From Mycobacterium sp. MBM (GTDB taxonomy: Bacteria; Actinomycetota; Actinomycetes; Mycobacteriales; Mycobacteriaceae): a DNA stretch of 64,000 nucleotides. The DNA lies in the NCBI GenBank assembly GCA_021648845.1, contig JAKJHY010000003.1, forward strand, positions 1 to 64,000. Direction: 5' to 3'. The notes below the pieces were generated by a model. That model was not told the origin of the DNA, ran no database searches, and saw only the letters and a program-made list of their open reading frames with translations. Each line of letters opens with the position of its first letter. The first letter of the stretch is position 1. A program made the translations under genes and the position numbers. Shown piece after piece: positions 18,807 through 27,776 of the stretch.

Positions 18807-20512
18807 TAGGGCGGTGGGTCGACCTCGGTGAATGGGTCGACGCCGGGAAACGTCGGTCTGGTTTCGAAGTAGTCCGCGGCTCGTCCTTGGGCACCGCCAG
18901 GCTTTGCCTTGCGGGCCTTCTCTGTTCGGGCCGAGTCGTCTCCGGCGATCTGCTCGCGCATCTGTTGCAATGAGAGTTCGGTGGCGTTGCGGGTGCGTTC
19001 GGCGTTGACGCGTTGTTCCCGGGTCTGGGCGCGGGTGCGTGGCCGTGTCGGCATGGCGGAGCCACGGCCGGCGGGGTCGTCGATCAGGCTGATGCGGCGA
19101 ACCCGCGGCACCGGGGTGTCCAAGTTGGAGTACGGGAACAGGATCGCCGCGCCAGGTGTGGTGGTGTACCGATGCCCGGTCGGTGCGGTCCAGGTAGTGG
19201 AGCCGTCGGCGTGGACGGACGGTGTCCAGCCGCTGCGCATGGTTTTGAGCAGGTGGTGCTCGCGGCACAGTGGTCGCAGGTTGCCGGGATGGGTGGCCCC
19301 GGCAGGCCAGGGGGTCACGTGGCCGAGGTCGGTCTTGTGGGCGGGTCGCCCGCAACCCGGGAAGCAGCAGGTCATCGATCGCATACGGACGAATGCGGCG
19401 AGCTTGGCGGAGGGTCGGTAGCGCGGTTCTGTGCCCAAGCTGCTGGCGTGGGCCAGGGTACGGACGGTGGCGCCGCCGGCGGCGAGTTCGGCGAGCAGAC
19501 GGGCGGGGATGATCGCGCCGTCCAGGGAGATCCCGGCACCGGACCCGAACCGCGCCGCGGGTGCGGCAGGCGTGGGCTGGTGCTCGTCACTCGGGGTGCT
19601 GTCAGATGCGGGTGAGTCGGGTGTGGGGCCGGTCGGTGCCGGCGGGGGTGCTGCGGGTTGTGGGACCGGCACCGGAGGCGCGCCGTGCCCGGTATCGGGT
19701 TCCTGATCGGGAAACACGTAGATGATTACCCCGCCTGCCCGCGGATCCTTGCCCGAGCCGGCGCAGTCAGGACTTCCGCACAGGCAGGTAAGCCGACGCG
19801 CCCCGGCGAGGACCGCCGCCACCGCATCGGCGCGGCGTTCCCGCTTGGTACGCGGATCGCTGTCACACACACCGTCGGCCAACTCGTCGAGGCGGGTGTC
19901 GCTGATATGGGCATCGGTGACACGCATCCGCCCCCAGAACGACACCACACCGTCGGTGTCATCGCGATCACCGAACTCGATGCACCGGTCCCTGGCGGCC
20001 GATTGGGAGCGGATCACCGCGCACGGATCGAACTTGTGCACCCAATAATCGAGGGCCTCGATCAGGCCCTTCTCGGACAGGGTCCCGAACTCGGTGGCAC
20101 TGCCGGCGATCCCGGCATCGATCAACGCCAGGGCGTCGGCATCGGTGACCAGCCGGGTACGCCAGGTGATCGAATCGACCACCGTCGCCGAGACCAACCC
20201 CTTGGCGAACATGCCCGCGGTGCGGGGCAACCGGTCACGCAGGGCTTGGGCGATCCGCATCTGTTTGGAGGCGGCCCACGGGCTCAGGTTGCAGGCCGCA
20301 CCGACCTGAGCCTTTGCGTAGGCCCAGCCGTCGATGAGCTGATGAGCGCTGATGTCGTCCTCGTCATCGCACTGGCGGGCGGTGACCTCGGCTACCAACG
20401 CCAACCGCCGGGCCGCCGCGGCGGCCTCGGTGCGGGTCGCGGCCGTCACCGCCGAGATGAGCGTGTCGTCGCTCATTCCGGCGAGCTCCACCCGATCCAG
20501 TTCTTCGAACAT
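18803..20512 (-). CDS. 13E12-repeat family protein (DUF222 plus HNH endonuclease)
   Basis: A 569-residue protein with an N-terminal DUF222 region (about residues 1-230, helical), a CxC/C cluster (CLCGSPDCAGSG, about 240-251), a long Pro-rich linker and a C-terminal HNH nuclease domain (about 375-425: CCFPGCGRP, HVTPWPAGATHPGNLRPLCREHH). Such proteins are multicopy in mycobacteria (REP13E12 family) and some sit at prophage attachment sites; the natural role is unknown. I choose ATG 20512 over the GTG 20536 because a LexA-type box overlaps it, as in M. tuberculosis family members. The DNA-damage link is inferred from that box. Confidence 0.85.
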   Translation of the reverse strand: MFEELDRVELAGMSDDTLISAVTAATRTEAAAAARRLALVAEVTARQCDDEDDISAHQLIDGWAYAKAQVGAACNLSPWAASKQMRIAQALRDRLPRTAGMFAKGLVSATVVDSITWRTRLVTDADALALIDAGIAGSATEFGTLSEKGLIEALDYWVHKFDPCAVIRSQSAARDRCIEFGDRDDTDGVVSFWGRMRVTDAHISDTRLDELADGVCDSDPRTKRERRADAVAAVLAGARRLTCLCGSPDCAGSGKDPRAGGVIIYVFPDQEPDTGHGAPPVPVPQPAAPPPAPTGPTPDSPASDSTPSDEHQPTPAAPAARFGSGAGISLDGAIIPARLLAELAAGGATVRTLAHASSLGTEPRYRPSAKLAAFVRMRSMTCCFPGCGRPAHKTDLGHVTPWPAGATHPGNLRPLCREHHLLKTMRSGWTPSVHADGSTTWTAPTGHRYTTTPGAAILFPYSNLDTPVPRVRRISLIDDPAGRGSAMPTRPRTRAQTREQRVNAERTRNATELSLQQMREQIAGDDSARTEKARKAKPGGAQGRAADYFETRPTFPGVDPFTEVDPPPY

Positions 20513-20520
20513 GTGTGCGA
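20505..20520 (-). promoter_or_regulatory. SOS (LexA) box on the 13E12/HNH start codon
   Basis: The sequence TCGAAC-ATGT-GTGCGA matches the mycobacterial SOS consensus TCGAAC-N4-GTTCGA at 11 of 12 fixed positions. It overlaps the ATG at 20510-20512. LexA boxes at the 5' ends of 13E12 family genes have been described in M. tuberculosis. Confidence 0.7.
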
Positions 20521-20662
20521 TTTTACTCGCGCACACCGACTTGGGTAGCCCATCTGGACGCCTGTGGATAACCCCGAAGCTTCTGCTCAGAGCCGGTATT
20601 GAGATCAGCGGGCCCGCTGCGCAGTGCCGAATGCGACTCTGCGTGTGGCCGCCGTGGACAGT

Positions 20663-20854
20663 TCAGTCCAGCAGGCGCAACGCCGACGCCGGGCACAGCC
20701 GCACAGCCTCGCGGACCCGGTCCGCCTCGCCGTCGGGAACCTCGTCGCCGAGCACCACCACCAGGCCCTCGTCATCCTGATCGAACACCGCATCGGCCAC
20801 CATCACGCAGTTGCCCGCGGTGATACAGGAGTCCTGGTCCGCTTCTACTCTCAT
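20663..20854 (-). CDS. P450-associated ferredoxin (3Fe-4S)
   Basis: A 63-residue ferredoxin of the kind that passes electrons to actinobacterial cytochromes P450. The cluster ligands are in CITAGNC (residues about 10-16) and LCPA near the C-terminus. The position that is Cys in 4Fe-4S proteins is Ala, as expected for a 3Fe-4S cluster, whereas many mycobacterial members have other residues there. ATG 20854 follows the P450 stop by 2 bases and has GAGGTGG upstream; an in-frame GTG at 20863 would overlap the P450 gene. No ferredoxin reductase gene is nearby. Confidence 0.88.
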   Translation of the reverse strand: MRVEADQDSCITAGNCVMVADAVFDQDDEGLVVVLGDEVPDGEADRVREAVRLCPASALRLLD

Positions 20855-20856
20855 CG

Positions 20857-22062
20857 TCACCACCTCACCGGAAGTGACCGTAGCCCGTAGATGAAGTGGA
20901 AGTCCCGGAACTCGACGTCTTCGAACGGTTCGGCCAGCGCCAGGCCGGGGAAGCGGTTCAGCAGCGCGGGGAAGGCGATCCGCATCTCCATGCGGGCCAG
21001 TGGCGCACCCAGACAGTGGTGCACGCCGTGCCCGAACGCGAGGTGCCCCGGCGCGCCTCGCTGCACATCGAGCTCATCGGGGCGGTCGATGAACGCCGGG
21101 TCGCGGTTACCGGCGGGCAGCGACGCGAACACCAACGCCCCCGCCGGGATCGCCACCCCGGACACCTCGACATCGGCGGTGGTGAACCTCGGAATCGCAT
21201 GGTGTACCACCGACAGCCAGCGCAACAGCTCTTCGATCGCGGGTCCTATGGCATCCGGATCGTCGCGCACCAGGGCCAGCTGGTCGGGCCGGCGCAGCAG
21301 GGCGAGGGTTCCCAGCCCCAGCATGTTCGACGTCGTCTCGTGCCCGGCGAGCAGCAGCAGCCCGGCGATACCGACCAGCTCGTCATCGCTGAGCGAGTCA
21401 CCGTGCTCGCGGATCAGCATGCCGAGAATGTCCTCCCCGGGCGTTCGGCGGGCCTGTCGCACCAGGCTGTGCATATAACTTCGGCTCTGTTGTTGCAGCT
21501 GCATCCGCTCGGCGATCGGCAGCGAGAGATCCAGTTGTCGTGCCGAGCGCTGCTGAAAGTCGTCACGATCGGCATAGGGCACGCCGAGCAGCTCGCAGAT
21601 CACCAATGACGGCACCGGCAAGGCGAATTCGGACACCAGGTCGGCAGGGGCGCCGCCGACCGCCATGGCTTCCAGGTGGTCGCTGACGATTTCGGTGATG
21701 CGCGGCTGCAGCCTTTTCATCCGCCGGATGGTGAACTCCGGGGTGAGCAGGCGGCGCAACCGCTGATGCTCGGGCGGATCGAGGCCCAGCAGATTCCCGG
21801 CGCGTGCGCGCGCCAGCTCCTCATCGGACATCTCCGGGGCGCCGGGCAGTGTGAAGCCCGGTGGGCGCGCGTTGGAGAAGTGTTCGTGATCGGCCAATAC
21901 GGCCTTGACGTCGTCATGCCGGGTTACCAGGTAGACCGTGTTGCCGAGGGCGCCGACGACCGTCTTCACGCCGGTCTCCGCACGCATCGCGGCGAGTTCG
22001 GGGACCGGATCGAAGCCGTTGCGCCGCATGTGGACCGGCGGCAGAACCGCTGCTTCTGTCAT
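20857..22062 (-). CDS. Cytochrome P450
   Basis: A 401-residue heme monooxygenase. Hallmarks: I-helix AGHETTS (about residues 240-246), K-helix EELLR (ExxR), and the heme loop FGHGVHHCLGAPLARME with the proximal cysteine (about residue 352). It is soluble, as bacterial P450s are, and would be reduced by the adjacent ferredoxin. I cannot assign a CYP number or substrate by eye; the B-C loop and substrate-recognition regions would need comparison with curated families. ATG 22062 is taken as start, two codons inside a longer GTG reading. The gene is 5' of the ferredoxin in a two-gene unit. Confidence 0.92.
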   Translation of the reverse strand: MTEAAVLPPVHMRRNGFDPVPELAAMRAETGVKTVVGALGNTVYLVTRHDDVKAVLADHEHFSNARPPGFTLPGAPEMSDEELARARAGNLLGLDPPEHQRLRRLLTPEFTIRRMKRLQPRITEIVSDHLEAMAVGGAPADLVSEFALPVPSLVICELLGVPYADRDDFQQRSARQLDLSLPIAERMQLQQQSRSYMHSLVRQARRTPGEDILGMLIREHGDSLSDDELVGIAGLLLLAGHETTSNMLGLGTLALLRRPDQLALVRDDPDAIGPAIEELLRWLSVVHHAIPRFTTADVEVSGVAIPAGALVFASLPAGNRDPAFIDRPDELDVQRGAPGHLAFGHGVHHCLGAPLARMEMRIAFPALLNRFPGLALAEPFEDVEFRDFHFIYGLRSLPVRW

Positions 22063-22144
22063 GCACACACGCTACGCGTCGAACACAAAGTCCTTGATCA
22101 GCGCGTCGCCGAGGCGCGGATCGGGCCCGGCAGGGCCGCCTGCG

Positions 22145-24121
22145 TCAACGCTCGGCGCGCAGTCCCGGCCACCAGATTCGCGGACCGATAAGGGTGAACA
22201 GCGCGGGGATGATCACCGTCCGCACCACGAACGTGTCCAGCAGGATGCCGAGGCCCACGATGATCCCGAGTTGTGTCAGCACGATCAGCGGCAGCACGCC
22301 CAGCACGCAGAACACCGCGGCCAGCACGATGCCGGCGCTGGTGATGACGGCGCCGGTGGCCGATACCGCGCGCACGATGCCCTGGCGGTTGCCGAATTCC
22401 GGCGTCTCCTCACGAGCCCGGGTCACCAGGAAGATCGTGTAGTCCACACCCAAGGCGACCAGGAACAGGAACGCGAACAGCGGAGTGCTGTTGTCCAGGG
22501 CCGGGAACCCGAACAGGTGCACGCTGGCCCAGCCGCCGAGACCCAATGCGGCCAGCGCGCTAAGCACAGTGACGGACACCAGCAACACCGGCGCCAGTGC
22601 CGAGCGCAGCAGGACGAACAGCACGGCGAGCACCACGGCCAGGATCGCCGGGATGACCACCATGCGATCACGCTGGGCGGCGGTCGCCGAATCCCGTGCC
22701 TTGGCATCGGAACCGCCGACCAAGGCGTCCTGGGAGATTTCGTGTACCGACTGTCGAAGTGCATCAACGGTTTCGAAGGCCGCATCGGAGGCCGGTTCGG
22801 CCTGCAGCACCACCGACCACTGGCTGAGCCCGTTGCCCGACTCGCCGGCCGGCCGGGCGGACACCACGCCGGGCACCGCGGTGATCGCGGAGGAGACCGC
22901 GGCGGCGTCCGCGGTGGGGGCGATGACAATCGCAGGATCGGTCAATCCGCTCGGAAAGTGTTCGGCGAGTGTGTCGTAACCGCTGACCGACTCGGCCTGC
23001 ACCCGGAACTGCTCGGTTTGGGACAGCCCGACCGGGGTGCTGAGCAGCCCGAAGCACAACACGACGAGCACGCCGAGCGCGCCGGTGGCAATCCGGCCCG
23101 GCCGGCCGGCGACCCAGGACGCGACGCGGTGCCACACGCCGCTGTCGGTGAGGGCCTTGTCGCCGACCTGGGGGATGAACGGCCAGAACAGCTTCTTGCC
23201 GAACAACCCGAGAAATGGCGGCAGCACCAACAGCACGAAGACGGCCGCCACCACCAGACCTGCGGCGGCCTGCACCCCGAGGCTGCGGTTGGACGGTGCC
23301 GACGCGAGCGCCAGCGTGAGCAGTGCCAGCACCACGGTGGCATTGCTGGCGAGGATCGCCGGGCCGGCCGCGCGGGCGGCCACCCGCAGGGCCCCACGAT
23401 GATCTGCGGTGCGCCCCAGCTCCTCGCGGTAGCGCGAAATGAGCAGCAGCGCATAGTTGGTACCCGCGCCGAACACCAGCACGCTGGTGATACCGCTGGT
23501 CGACCCGTCCGGATTCAGGCCCAGCCCGGATGCCACCGCCGTGCCCACCACGGACCCGACCCGGTCGGCGAAGGCGATCACCAGCAGCGGTACCAGCCAC
23601 AGAACCGGGGAGCGGTAGGTGATGATGAGCAGCAGGGCAACCACCGTCGCGGTCACCGCGAGCAGGGTGATATTGGCTCCGGCAAAGGAATTCGCGATAT
23701 CGGCGCCGAAGGCGGGGCCGCCGGTAACCTGTGCCTGCAGCCCTTCTGGCAAGCGTTCGGCGGTCTGGGTGCGCAGCTCCAGAACCGCGTCGTTGAGTGC
23801 GAAGCCGGACAGGTCGGCCGGCAGTGGGGCGACCGACACCGCAGCCAATCCGTCCTCGGAGACCTGGGCGCCCGGTCCGGCCGCCGCCACATCGGCCGAA
23901 GTCAGCGGCGCACCGTCGGTTCTGGTGTACACGATGATCGCCGGTGCGGTGTCGCCGCCGGGGAACTCGGCGCGCAGGGCGTCGGCGCGTGCCGATTCGG
24001 CCGCGGCCGGGACCGCCACGGGTGACTGGGAGGCGGCATCGGAACCGCCGAGCAGGCCGAGGGCCGCTCCGGAAAGCAGGATGACGAGCGCTGCGACGAG
24101 CCAGGAGACGCGACTGGACAT
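22145..24121 (-). CDS. MMPL/RND-family transporter
   Basis: A 658-residue RND-type membrane protein with two halves of one plus five helices and two extracytoplasmic loops of about 150 residues. Motifs include GAGTNYALLLISRYREELG in the first half and LGVDYTIFLVTRAREE in the second, the GxxxDY/NY signature of the proton relay helices. MMPL proteins export lipids or other hydrophobic molecules and this size lacks the long C-terminal extension of MmpL3. It is divergent from a MarR gene with a 55-base AT-rich gap, suggesting local control. The substrate is unknown. Confidence 0.88.
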   Translation of the reverse strand: MSSRVSWLVAALVILLSGAALGLLGGSDAASQSPVAVPAAAESARADALRAEFPGGDTAPAIIVYTRTDGAPLTSADVAAAGPGAQVSEDGLAAVSVAPLPADLSGFALNDAVLELRTQTAERLPEGLQAQVTGGPAFGADIANSFAGANITLLAVTATVVALLLIITYRSPVLWLVPLLVIAFADRVGSVVGTAVASGLGLNPDGSTSGITSVLVFGAGTNYALLLISRYREELGRTADHRGALRVAARAAGPAILASNATVVLALLTLALASAPSNRSLGVQAAAGLVVAAVFVLLVLPPFLGLFGKKLFWPFIPQVGDKALTDSGVWHRVASWVAGRPGRIATGALGVLVVLCFGLLSTPVGLSQTEQFRVQAESVSGYDTLAEHFPSGLTDPAIVIAPTADAAAVSSAITAVPGVVSARPAGESGNGLSQWSVVLQAEPASDAAFETVDALRQSVHEISQDALVGGSDAKARDSATAAQRDRMVVIPAILAVVLAVLFVLLRSALAPVLLVSVTVLSALAALGLGGWASVHLFGFPALDNSTPLFAFLFLVALGVDYTIFLVTRAREETPEFGNRQGIVRAVSATGAVITSAGIVLAAVFCVLGVLPLIVLTQLGIIVGLGILLDTFVVRTVIIPALFTLIGPRIWWPGLRAER

Positions 24122-24164
24122 GCCACAAATATTTCAGATTCTTAAACATTAATCAAATGAAGGT

Positions 24165-24170
24165 TATGCT
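24165..24170 (+). promoter_or_regulatory. Probable -10 hexamer for leaderless MarR gene
   Basis: TATGCT fits TANNNT and ends 7 bases before the ATG at 24177, so transcription would start on or beside the start codon. No Shine-Dalgarno is present. A weak -35 candidate, TTAAAC, lies 17 bases upstream. The AT-rich gap from 24122 is also the likely operator. Confidence 0.5.
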
Positions 24171-24176
24171 GACCCC

Positions 24177-24641
24177 ATGCAGCGGGAAGAGCTCGTGCGT
24201 CAGATCGCTGCCGATGTGCGCGCACTGAGCGCCGAATCCGATCAGATCGGACGTGAGTTCGCGAGTCGAAATGGTCTTTCTGCCAACGACTTCCACGCAC
24301 TCCTGCACATCATGGTGGCCGACGCCGCGGGCGCCCCGTTGACCGCCGGTGAGTTGCGCAAGCTGATGGGGACCTCCGCCGCGGCCATCACCTACCTGGT
24401 GGAGCGGATGATCGAGTCCGGGCATCTGCGCCGCGAGCCTCATCCCGGGGACCGGCGAAAGGTGATCCTGCGCTACGACGACCATGGTCTCGCGGTGGCC
24501 AATGACTTCTTCACCCCGCTGGCCGAGATCAACTCCCAGGCGTTGGCCGGGCTACCCGACGCCGACCTCGACGCCGCACACCGGGTGTTCACCGCGCTGG
24601 TCGGCGCGATGCGTGAGTTCCGGGCCGTCAACGACGGTTGA
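24177..24641 (+). CDS. MarR-family regulator
   Basis: A 154-residue winged-helix regulator. The DNA-binding core (about residues 35-100) includes LTAGELRKLMGTSAAAITYLVERMIESGHLRREPHPGDRRKVILRYDDHG cut across the recognition helix and the wing (PGDRRKV). The flanking helices form the dimer. It is divergent from the MMPL exporter gene, its most likely target. The translation start ATG has no Shine-Dalgarno and a -10 element just upstream. The last 14 bases overlap the end of the convergent antiporter gene. Confidence 0.9.
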   Translation: MQREELVRQIAADVRALSAESDQIGREFASRNGLSANDFHALLHIMVADAAGAPLTAGELRKLMGTSAAAITYLVERMIESGHLRREPHPGDRRKVILRYDDHGLAVANDFFTPLAEINSQALAGLPDADLDAAHRVFTALVGAMREFRAVNDG

Positions 24642-26208
24642 GAGTGGCCTCTTCGAGGTCCAGCCCGCGCAGCACCTCGCGCAGCACCTCGTCGTCGATG
24701 TTGCCGGCATCGCGTTCGGCGATGAAGGTATCACGTTCGGCGGCAAGCATTTCCAGTCGTAGCCGGCGAAACGCCGAGGCCGGGCTCTCGCCGATCTCAT
24801 CCTCGCCGCGGCCCAACCGCTCCCACGCCGAGTTGCGCCGGGCGGCGTTCCACTTACGCAGCACCTCGGCGGCATCGTCGGTGACCGCGGCGGACGGCAT
24901 CACGCTGCCGTCGGCGCGCTGCCGTTCCAGCAGTTCGTCGAGCCGGTCGGCGGCGGACCGGGCCGCCTTGTCCTGCGCCGCAGCATGCGCCAGCGCATCG
25001 CGCTGCTCATCCTCACCGTGGATGCCGAACCGCCGGATCACCCACGGCAACGTCAGACCGTGCAACAGCAGTGTGCCCACCACGACCACGAAGGTCAGGA
25101 ACACCAACTGGGGCCGGCCCGGGAACGCGGCTCCGCTCAGCGTCGTCAACGGCACACCGAATGCGGCCGCCAGCGACACCACACCCCGCATACCGGCCCA
25201 TGCCACCACGAACACCTCGGCCGGCGCGGGTCGCGGCCGACGCAGCGACGTGCTCGCATACACCCAGGCGATGCGGACGACGATGACGGTGGCCACCACC
25301 GCCAGCGACGAGCCGGCCATCGCGGCGGCGGACAGCCCGGAGAGCTGGCCGACCACCCCCGGCAACTGCAGCCCGATCAGCAGGAACGCGAACGACTCCA
25401 GGATGAGTTGCAGTGCCTTCCACACCGCGTCGTCCTGCAGCCTGGTGGCGTACCCGGCCCGCGTGGAGCGCTGGCCGAGCATCAGTGCGGCGACCACCAC
25501 GGCCAGCACCCCCGACGCATGTGCCTCCTCGGCCAGCAGATAGATCACGAACGGTGCGACCAGGCCGATGGCGCTCTCGACCAGCGGGTCGTCGAGGCGG
25601 GACCGGACGAAGGTGATGGCCGCCCCGGCGAGCGCCCCGAGGACCGCCCCGCCGGCGGCGGCCAGCACGAACGTGCCCAGCCCCGACGCCCACCCGGCCG
25701 AGGCTCCGATCGCGGCCGCCAGCGCCACCTTGTAGGCCGTCAGCGCGGTCGCATCGTTGAGCAGACTCTCCCCACCCAGCAGCGTCATGATGCGCCGCGG
25801 CAGGCCGAGCCGCCGGCCCACCGCGGTCGCCGACACCGCATCCGGCGGGGCGACGATCGCACCCAGCACCAGTGCCGCGGCCAGCGTGAAATCGGGCACC
25901 ACGTGGTAGGCCACGAAGCCGACCGCCAGTGTGGTGACCAGCGGCAGCCCGACCGCCAGTGACCCGATGGAGCGCACGTGCCGGCGCATGGTGACGTAGC
26001 TGCTCTCCAGGCCGGCCGACCACAACAGCGGCGGCAGGATGACGAACAGCACCAGTTCGGGGTCGAGTTCGACCTCGTCGAGGCCGGGGATGGTGCTGGC
26101 CACCAAACCGGCGACCACCAGCGCGAGCGGCGCCGAGATGTCCAGCCGGCGGCTCACCGCCGCCAGCAGTATTGCGGCCACCAGCACTGCCAGCAGTGTC
26201 GCTGCCAC
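24628..26208 (-). CDS. CPA1-family Na+/H+ antiporter
   Basis: A 526-residue antiporter with about 12 helices and a C-terminal cytoplasmic tail of about 120 residues. Ion-site motifs are present: GAIVAPPDAVSATAVGRRLGLP (about residues 115-137, with the PPDAV aspartate) and GGESLLNDATAL (about 145-156). The tail is charged and helical (RFGIHGEDEQRDALAHAAAQ and RRLRLEMLAAERDTFIAERD), typical of the YjcE/NhaP-like group. It exchanges Na+ or K+ for H+ to control pH and salt. GTG at 26208 is the start. A UBP zinc-finger gene starts only 24 bases away on the opposite strand. Confidence 0.9.
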   Translation of the reverse strand: MAATLLAVLVAAILLAAVSRRLDISAPLALVVAGLVASTIPGLDEVELDPELVLFVILPPLLWSAGLESSYVTMRRHVRSIGSLAVGLPLVTTLAVGFVAYHVVPDFTLAAALVLGAIVAPPDAVSATAVGRRLGLPRRIMTLLGGESLLNDATALTAYKVALAAAIGASAGWASGLGTFVLAAAGGAVLGALAGAAITFVRSRLDDPLVESAIGLVAPFVIYLLAEEAHASGVLAVVVAALMLGQRSTRAGYATRLQDDAVWKALQLILESFAFLLIGLQLPGVVGQLSGLSAAAMAGSSLAVVATVIVVRIAWVYASTSLRRPRPAPAEVFVVAWAGMRGVVSLAAAFGVPLTTLSGAAFPGRPQLVFLTFVVVVGTLLLHGLTLPWVIRRFGIHGEDEQRDALAHAAAQDKAARSAADRLDELLERQRADGSVMPSAAVTDDAAEVLRKWNAARRNSAWERLGRGEDEIGESPASAFRRLRLEMLAAERDTFIAERDAGNIDDEVLREVLRGLDLEEATLNRR

Positions 26209-26232
26209 GGCATCAACCTATCCTTGATCCAC

Positions 26233-26547
26233 ATGCGCAAGAGTTTCCGTCGGCCCGAGAAAGCACCCGCAACGGCCGCGGATCGCTGCGACCATCTTCA
26301 TGCCGCGGTAGGCATCGTAGATCCACCGCCGCTCACCCCCGGCCGCTGCCAGGAATGTGCGATCGACGGTGAGCAAGCCTGGGCACATCTGCGGATGTGC
26401 CTGTCCTGCGGGCATGTCGGTTGCTGCGATTCCAGCCCACATCAGCACGCCACCCAGCATTTCCGTGAGACCGGGCATGCGGTGATGCGCTCGGCAGAGC
26501 CGGGGGAGTCGTGGCGGTGGTGCTATGTCGACAGCCGGATCGGCTGA
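26233..26547 (+). CDS. UBP-type zinc finger protein
   Basis: A 104-residue protein that is almost entirely a ZnF-UBP domain: CDHL, CQEC, CLSCGHVGCCDSSPHQHATQHF and GHAVMRS give the expected series of Cys and His zinc ligands (about residues 19-85). In eukaryotes this fold binds the C-terminus of ubiquitin; in bacteria it occurs alone or beside and within antiporters, with unknown ligand. ATG 26233 is the first start after the antiporter start on the other strand, leaving almost no room for separate promoters. The partnership with the antiporter is inferred from the layout. Confidence 0.8.
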   Translation: MRKSFRRPEKAPATAADRCDHLHAAVGIVDPPPLTPGRCQECAIDGEQAWAHLRMCLSCGHVGCCDSSPHQHATQHFRETGHAVMRSAEPGESWRWCYVDSRIG

Positions 26548-26570
26548 ACATCTGGCAGGCTGGGTGAGCG

Positions 26571-27776
26571 ATGACCAGACATGCTGACGAGCGCGCAAGG
26601 CCTGTGGTGATGCTGCTCGGGTCCGGCGAGGTGAGTCGTGAACTGACGCTGTCCTTTCAACGTCTCGGGACGACCGTGGTCGCCGTCGACCGCTACGCCG
26701 ATGCACCCGCGCACCGCGTCGCGGATCGCAGTGCCGTGGTCCGGATGGACGACCCGCAAGCCCTGTCCGCCGCGGTCGAGCGGGAGCGCCCGGACTACGT
26801 GGTCGTCGAAGCGGGCGTGGTCGCCGCCGATGCGCTCGCTGCACTGGCCGAACGCATCGAGGTGTTTCCGGTGCCCCGCGCGACCCGGCTGTGCCTGGAC
26901 CGCGAGGGTCTGCGCCGACTGGCCGCCGACGAACTGGGGCTGCCCACCGCGCCGTTCTGGTTCGCCGGTTCGGTGGCCGAGCTGACCGCGGTGGTCGAGC
27001 ACGCCGGATTCCCGCTGGCGGTGACCCCGGTCGCCGGCGCACCCGGCGAAGGCCGGTCGGTGCTGCTGCGCACCGAGGACGTCGAACCGGCATGGAACCG
27101 TGCGATCGCCGCGGGGCCCGCGGGCACGCCGAACAGGGTGATGGCCGAAACGGTCGTCGAGGTCGACGACGAGGTGACCCTGCTGACGGTCCGCACCACC
27201 GGGACGACCGGACCGGCCGTGCATTTCTGTGAGCCGATCGGGCACCGTGTCGCCGAGGACGGCACACTGGCGACCTGGCAGCCGCACCGGCTCAGCGCGG
27301 CCGCCCTGGACGCCGGCAAGTCCATCGCCGCCCGCATCGTCAACTCGTTGGGCGGGCGCGGTGTGTTCGCCGTCGAACTCCTTGTCCGCGGCGACGAGGT
27401 GTATTTCGCCGGTGTGCGGCCCCGCCCCGATGACACCGGGCTGTTGACGGTGCGCACCCAGCGACTCTCCGAATTCGACCTGCACGCCCGCGCGATCCTC
27501 GGGCTGGCCGTCGACACCATCATGGTCTCCCCGGGCGCCGCACAGATCGGCTACGCCGGTGGCGACACCTCCGCTGCCGCCGAATCCGACATCGTCGGGG
27601 TGCTCTCCGAGGCGTTGGCCGTGGCCGAGAGCGATGTGCTGCTGTTCGACCGCCTCGACGAGACCGACGGCAGGCACCGGTTGGGCGCCGCGATCGCGAC
27701 GGCGCCCGATGTCACGGTGGCCAGGGACCGCGCGCAGCGCACCGCGGTATCGCTGCGTAGGCTCTGGCAGTCGTGA
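26571..27776 (+). CDS. purT: PurT-like ATP-grasp protein with altered active site
   Basis: A 401-residue homolog of formate-dependent phosphoribosylglycinamide formyltransferase 2 (M. tuberculosis Rv0389), an ATP-grasp enzyme of purine synthesis. The alignable core is strong: MLLGSGEVSRELTLS, VDRYADAPAHRVADRS, PHTW-like WQPHRLS, and PRPDDTG. Compared from memory with E. coli PurT, several working residues differ. The ATP-binding Lys of VKPV is Thr (VTPV), the SSSGKGQ loop reads GAPGEGR, the Mg-binding Glu of SEVSPRP is Gly (AGVRPRP), and the second Glu of PEIEA (GAR site) is Gly. Catalysis by the usual route is doubtful. ATG 26571 follows the zinc-finger stop by 23 bases. Confidence 0.8.
   Translation: MTRHADERARPVVMLLGSGEVSRELTLSFQRLGTTVVAVDRYADAPAHRVADRSAVVRMDDPQALSAAVERERPDYVVVEAGVVAADALAALAERIEVFPVPRATRLCLDREGLRRLAADELGLPTAPFWFAGSVAELTAVVEHAGFPLAVTPVAGAPGEGRSVLLRTEDVEPAWNRAIAAGPAGTPNRVMAETVVEVDDEVTLLTVRTTGTTGPAVHFCEPIGHRVAEDGTLATWQPHRLSAAALDAGKSIAARIVNSLGGRGVFAVELLVRGDEVYFAGVRPRPDDTGLLTVRTQRLSEFDLHARAILGLAVDTIMVSPGAAQIGYAGGDTSAAAESDIVGVLSEALAVAESDVLLFDRLDETDGRHRLGAAIATAPDVTVARDRAQRTAVSLRRLWQS

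Noticed and set aside
21938..24025. Long open frame (about 695 codons) on the + strand
   Set aside because: It lies opposite the MMPL gene and has a Gln/His/Arg-rich composition typical of an antisense frame in high-GC DNA; no domain is visible.
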